A DNA stretch of 64,000 nucleotides from JACCWP01 sp963785115. GTDB lineage: Bacteria; Actinomycetota; Actinomycetes; Propionibacteriales; Nocardioidaceae. Location: the NCBI GenBank assembly GCA_963785115.1, contig CAWATY010000023.1:372001-436000 (forward strand), in the 5' to 3' direction. The number at the start of each line of letters is the position of its first letter. Position 1 is the stretch's first letter. Below the pieces are notes generated by a model that was given only the letters and a program-made list of their open reading frames with translations, was not told where the DNA came from and searched no databases. Of the stretch, positions 62,714-64,000 are shown in pieces. The position numbers and the translations under genes are program-made.

Positions 62714-63901
62714 CTAGCGCGGGACCTCCCACAGCGGCTGGCGGTGCGACATGCCCTGCAGCACCCGGCACACGGCGTCGTAGGCCGCCTTCGGCCGCAG
62801 TCCCTGGTCGAAGATCAGCGGCCGGCGGGCCGCGCCGTCGTCGCGCGGGTAGTCCTCGTTCAACCAGGTGTAGCGGTCGGAGAGCCCGAAGGCCATGACC
62901 GACTTCACCGCGGGCTCGTCCAGCGTGACGTCGAGGTAGCGGTGGTAGACGTCGGCGATCCGGCGGTCGCGCACGGTCGGGGACTTCGGCAGGCCGTCGT
63001 CGAGCACGTCGAGCTCGGTGATGAGGATCTTCAGACCGCGGTCGGCCACGTCGGTGAGGAAGCCGCGGTAGCCCTTGGCGTCGAACCGCTCGCCGAACTG
63101 CTCGGCCAGCAGATGACCCTGCACCCCGAGGGCGTGGACCGGCACGTTCTCGTCGAGCAGGGTGTCGATCACCTTGAGGGTTGCCTTGCGCCGCGCCTCA
63201 GGCCGGTCGCCGTACTGGTTCACGGTCTCGAAGCCGAACTCGTTGAGCACGAGCACGGCCTGCTTGTCCTGCTCCCGCGCGATGTGGAAGACCTCGTTGA
63301 TGTACTGGCGGCCGATGGTGTTGTACCAGGGCACGTTGGTGCGGAACCCGTTCTTGCCTTCGGGGTCGGTGACCTCGTTGGCGGTGATCCACCCGGCGGT
63401 GCGGCCCTTGTAGCGGTGCGCCATCTTCTTGACGATCGGGTAGAGAAGGTCCTCGGCCTGCTTCTTGGTCAGTCCCCACAGGTCGTCATCGGTCCAGCCC
63501 TCGCCGAAACCCTCGTCCCAGACCAGGTGAGCGGCGAACACCAGCTGCTTCTTGCGCTCGGCGAAGGCGTAGAACTTGTCGCCGTAGCGGAAGTCGAGCG
63601 GCGACTTCGGAGTCGGCTTCAGCCGCCACCACAGCAGGTCGTCCTCGGTGAACAGGATGCCGGCCTCGCGCGCCAATAGCTGACGGTACGGATGGTCCTT
63701 CATCCAGGTCGTGAACGACGACCCGAAGACCAGACCCTTCTGCTGTGCCTGCTGCCACAGCGGTCGGCGGCGCTCGACACCGCGCGCGGCCTCCGCCGCG
63801 CCGGTGGGCAGAGTCGCCAGCCCGGTGGCCGCCGCGCCCGCGGCACCGAGCATCAGCGCGCGCCGGCTCACCCGCTCGTCAGTGAATGGAAGACTGCCCA
63901 T
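62714..63901 (-). CDS. GH10 endo-1,4-beta-xylanase-like enzyme with Tat signal
   Basis: The 395-residue protein has a twin-arginine-type signal (VSRRALMLGAAGAAATG, residues 11-27) and a GH10 barrel. The acid/base Glu 176 is in GWITANEVTDP and the nucleophile Glu 296 in LITELDV; the family segment HLVWDEGF is at about 125-132. The substrate-binding loops are close to GH10 norms but the WDVVNE motif is changed to WITANE. ATG 63901 follows gaaggag. It would cut xylan or a related glycan outside the cell and release oligomers for the region's transporter. A LacI-type palindrome lies 57 bases upstream. Confidence 0.9.
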   Translation of the reverse strand: MGSLPFTDERVSRRALMLGAAGAAATGLATLPTGAAEAARGVERRRPLWQQAQQKGLVFGSSFTTWMKDHPYRQLLAREAGILFTEDDLLWWRLKPTPKSPLDFRYGDKFYAFAERKKQLVFAAHLVWDEGFGEGWTDDDLWGLTKKQAEDLLYPIVKKMAHRYKGRTAGWITANEVTDPEGKNGFRTNVPWYNTIGRQYINEVFHIAREQDKQAVLVLNEFGFETVNQYGDRPEARRKATLKVIDTLLDENVPVHALGVQGHLLAEQFGERFDAKGYRGFLTDVADRGLKILITELDVLDDGLPKSPTVRDRRIADVYHRYLDVTLDEPAVKSVMAFGLSDRYTWLNEDYPRDDGAARRPLIFDQGLRPKAAYDAVCRVLQGMSHRQPLWEVPR

Positions 63902-63957
63902 GCCCTCGCTCCTTCGGTCGGCCGGCTCGCGACGCCGGCCCGCAGGCCCGGCGTAGT

Positions 63958-63970
63958 GCAAATCGTTTGC
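63958..63970. promoter_or_regulatory. LacI-type operator, copy d (xylanase promoter)
   Basis: GCAAATCGTTTGC: perfect 5-base arms GCAAA/TTTGC around TCG, upstream of the xylanase start. On the complementary strand it reads GCAAACGATTTGC, differing from copy b at one base only. Confidence 0.68.
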
Positions 63971-64000
63971 GCGTTCGGGTGGGTGGAGCGTACTTGGACC

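Overview
The window is a GC-rich (roughly 70% by eye) actinobacterial chromosome segment. GTG and TTG starts, GTGA/ATGA start-stop overlaps, a DUF222/HNH gene, a DUF5701 gene, polyphosphate glucokinase, NlpC/P60 and S13 cell-wall enzymes all fit an actinomycete. Propionibacteriales/Nocardioidaceae is my best guess, from gene content only. I found no tRNA, rRNA, CRISPR array or insertion sequence.

1-29 kb is a housekeeping and accessory mosaic of short transcription units: two S13 D-Ala-D-Ala carboxypeptidases (one cut by the window edge), inorganic pyrophosphatase, an NlpC/P60 hydrolase, phosphoglucomutase, a P450 coupled to an MFS exporter, a sirtuin, an acyl-CoA oxidase-like protein, type II NADH dehydrogenase, a Nei-type glycosylase, a CAP protein, PTS enzyme I, a TauE/SafE permease, a MerR-MFS pair, polyphosphate glucokinase, a propeller-like membrane protein coupled to a BrkB-family protein, a 974-residue FAD/Fe-S oxidoreductase, an HtrA-like protease, and an HNH endonuclease gene broken by four +1 frameshifts whose start codon lies inside a LexA-box-like palindrome.

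29-41.6 kb is central carbon and lipid metabolism: a class V aminotransferase divergent from a MatC-type carrier with an IclR regulator, an MBL-double rhodanese protein, a translationally coupled sugar-acid operon (epimerase, KDPG-type aldolase, fuconate dehydratase-like enolase, SDR) divergent from an aldo/keto reductase, then a 0.9 kb strand-asymmetric stretch without a gene, a patatin and a PlsC-like acyltransferase.

41.6-64 kb is mostly a carbohydrate-catabolic region. An AraC and a LacI regulator diverge. Rightward lie a glycoside hydrolase-like gene, a zinc dehydrogenase, a sugar ABC transporter (binding protein and two permeases, no ATPase) and two Gfo/Idh/MocA oxidoreductases. Leftward, at the far end, lie a GH10 xylanase, a ThuA protein, a nucleoside hydrolase, two more Gfo/Idh/MocA enzymes and an AP2-type isomerase/epimerase. 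Four copies of a palindrome with CAAA and TTTG arms sit at the LacI/AraC divergon, the binding-protein gene, one oxidoreductase and the xylanase, suggesting one LacI regulon. Between the arms sit a membrane GGDEF/EAL protein, a PhyH dioxygenase and a secreted subtilisin ending in a tail with Trp at nearly every fifth residue.

Caution: five consecutive genes at 44.0-49.5 kb carry about 16 single-base indels while all surrounding genes are intact. With the odd composition at 38.8-39.7 kb this suggests local sequence error or very recent decay. The most interesting intact features are the Trp-pentad subtilisin tail, the putative LacI regulon and the LexA-like box over the HNH start.
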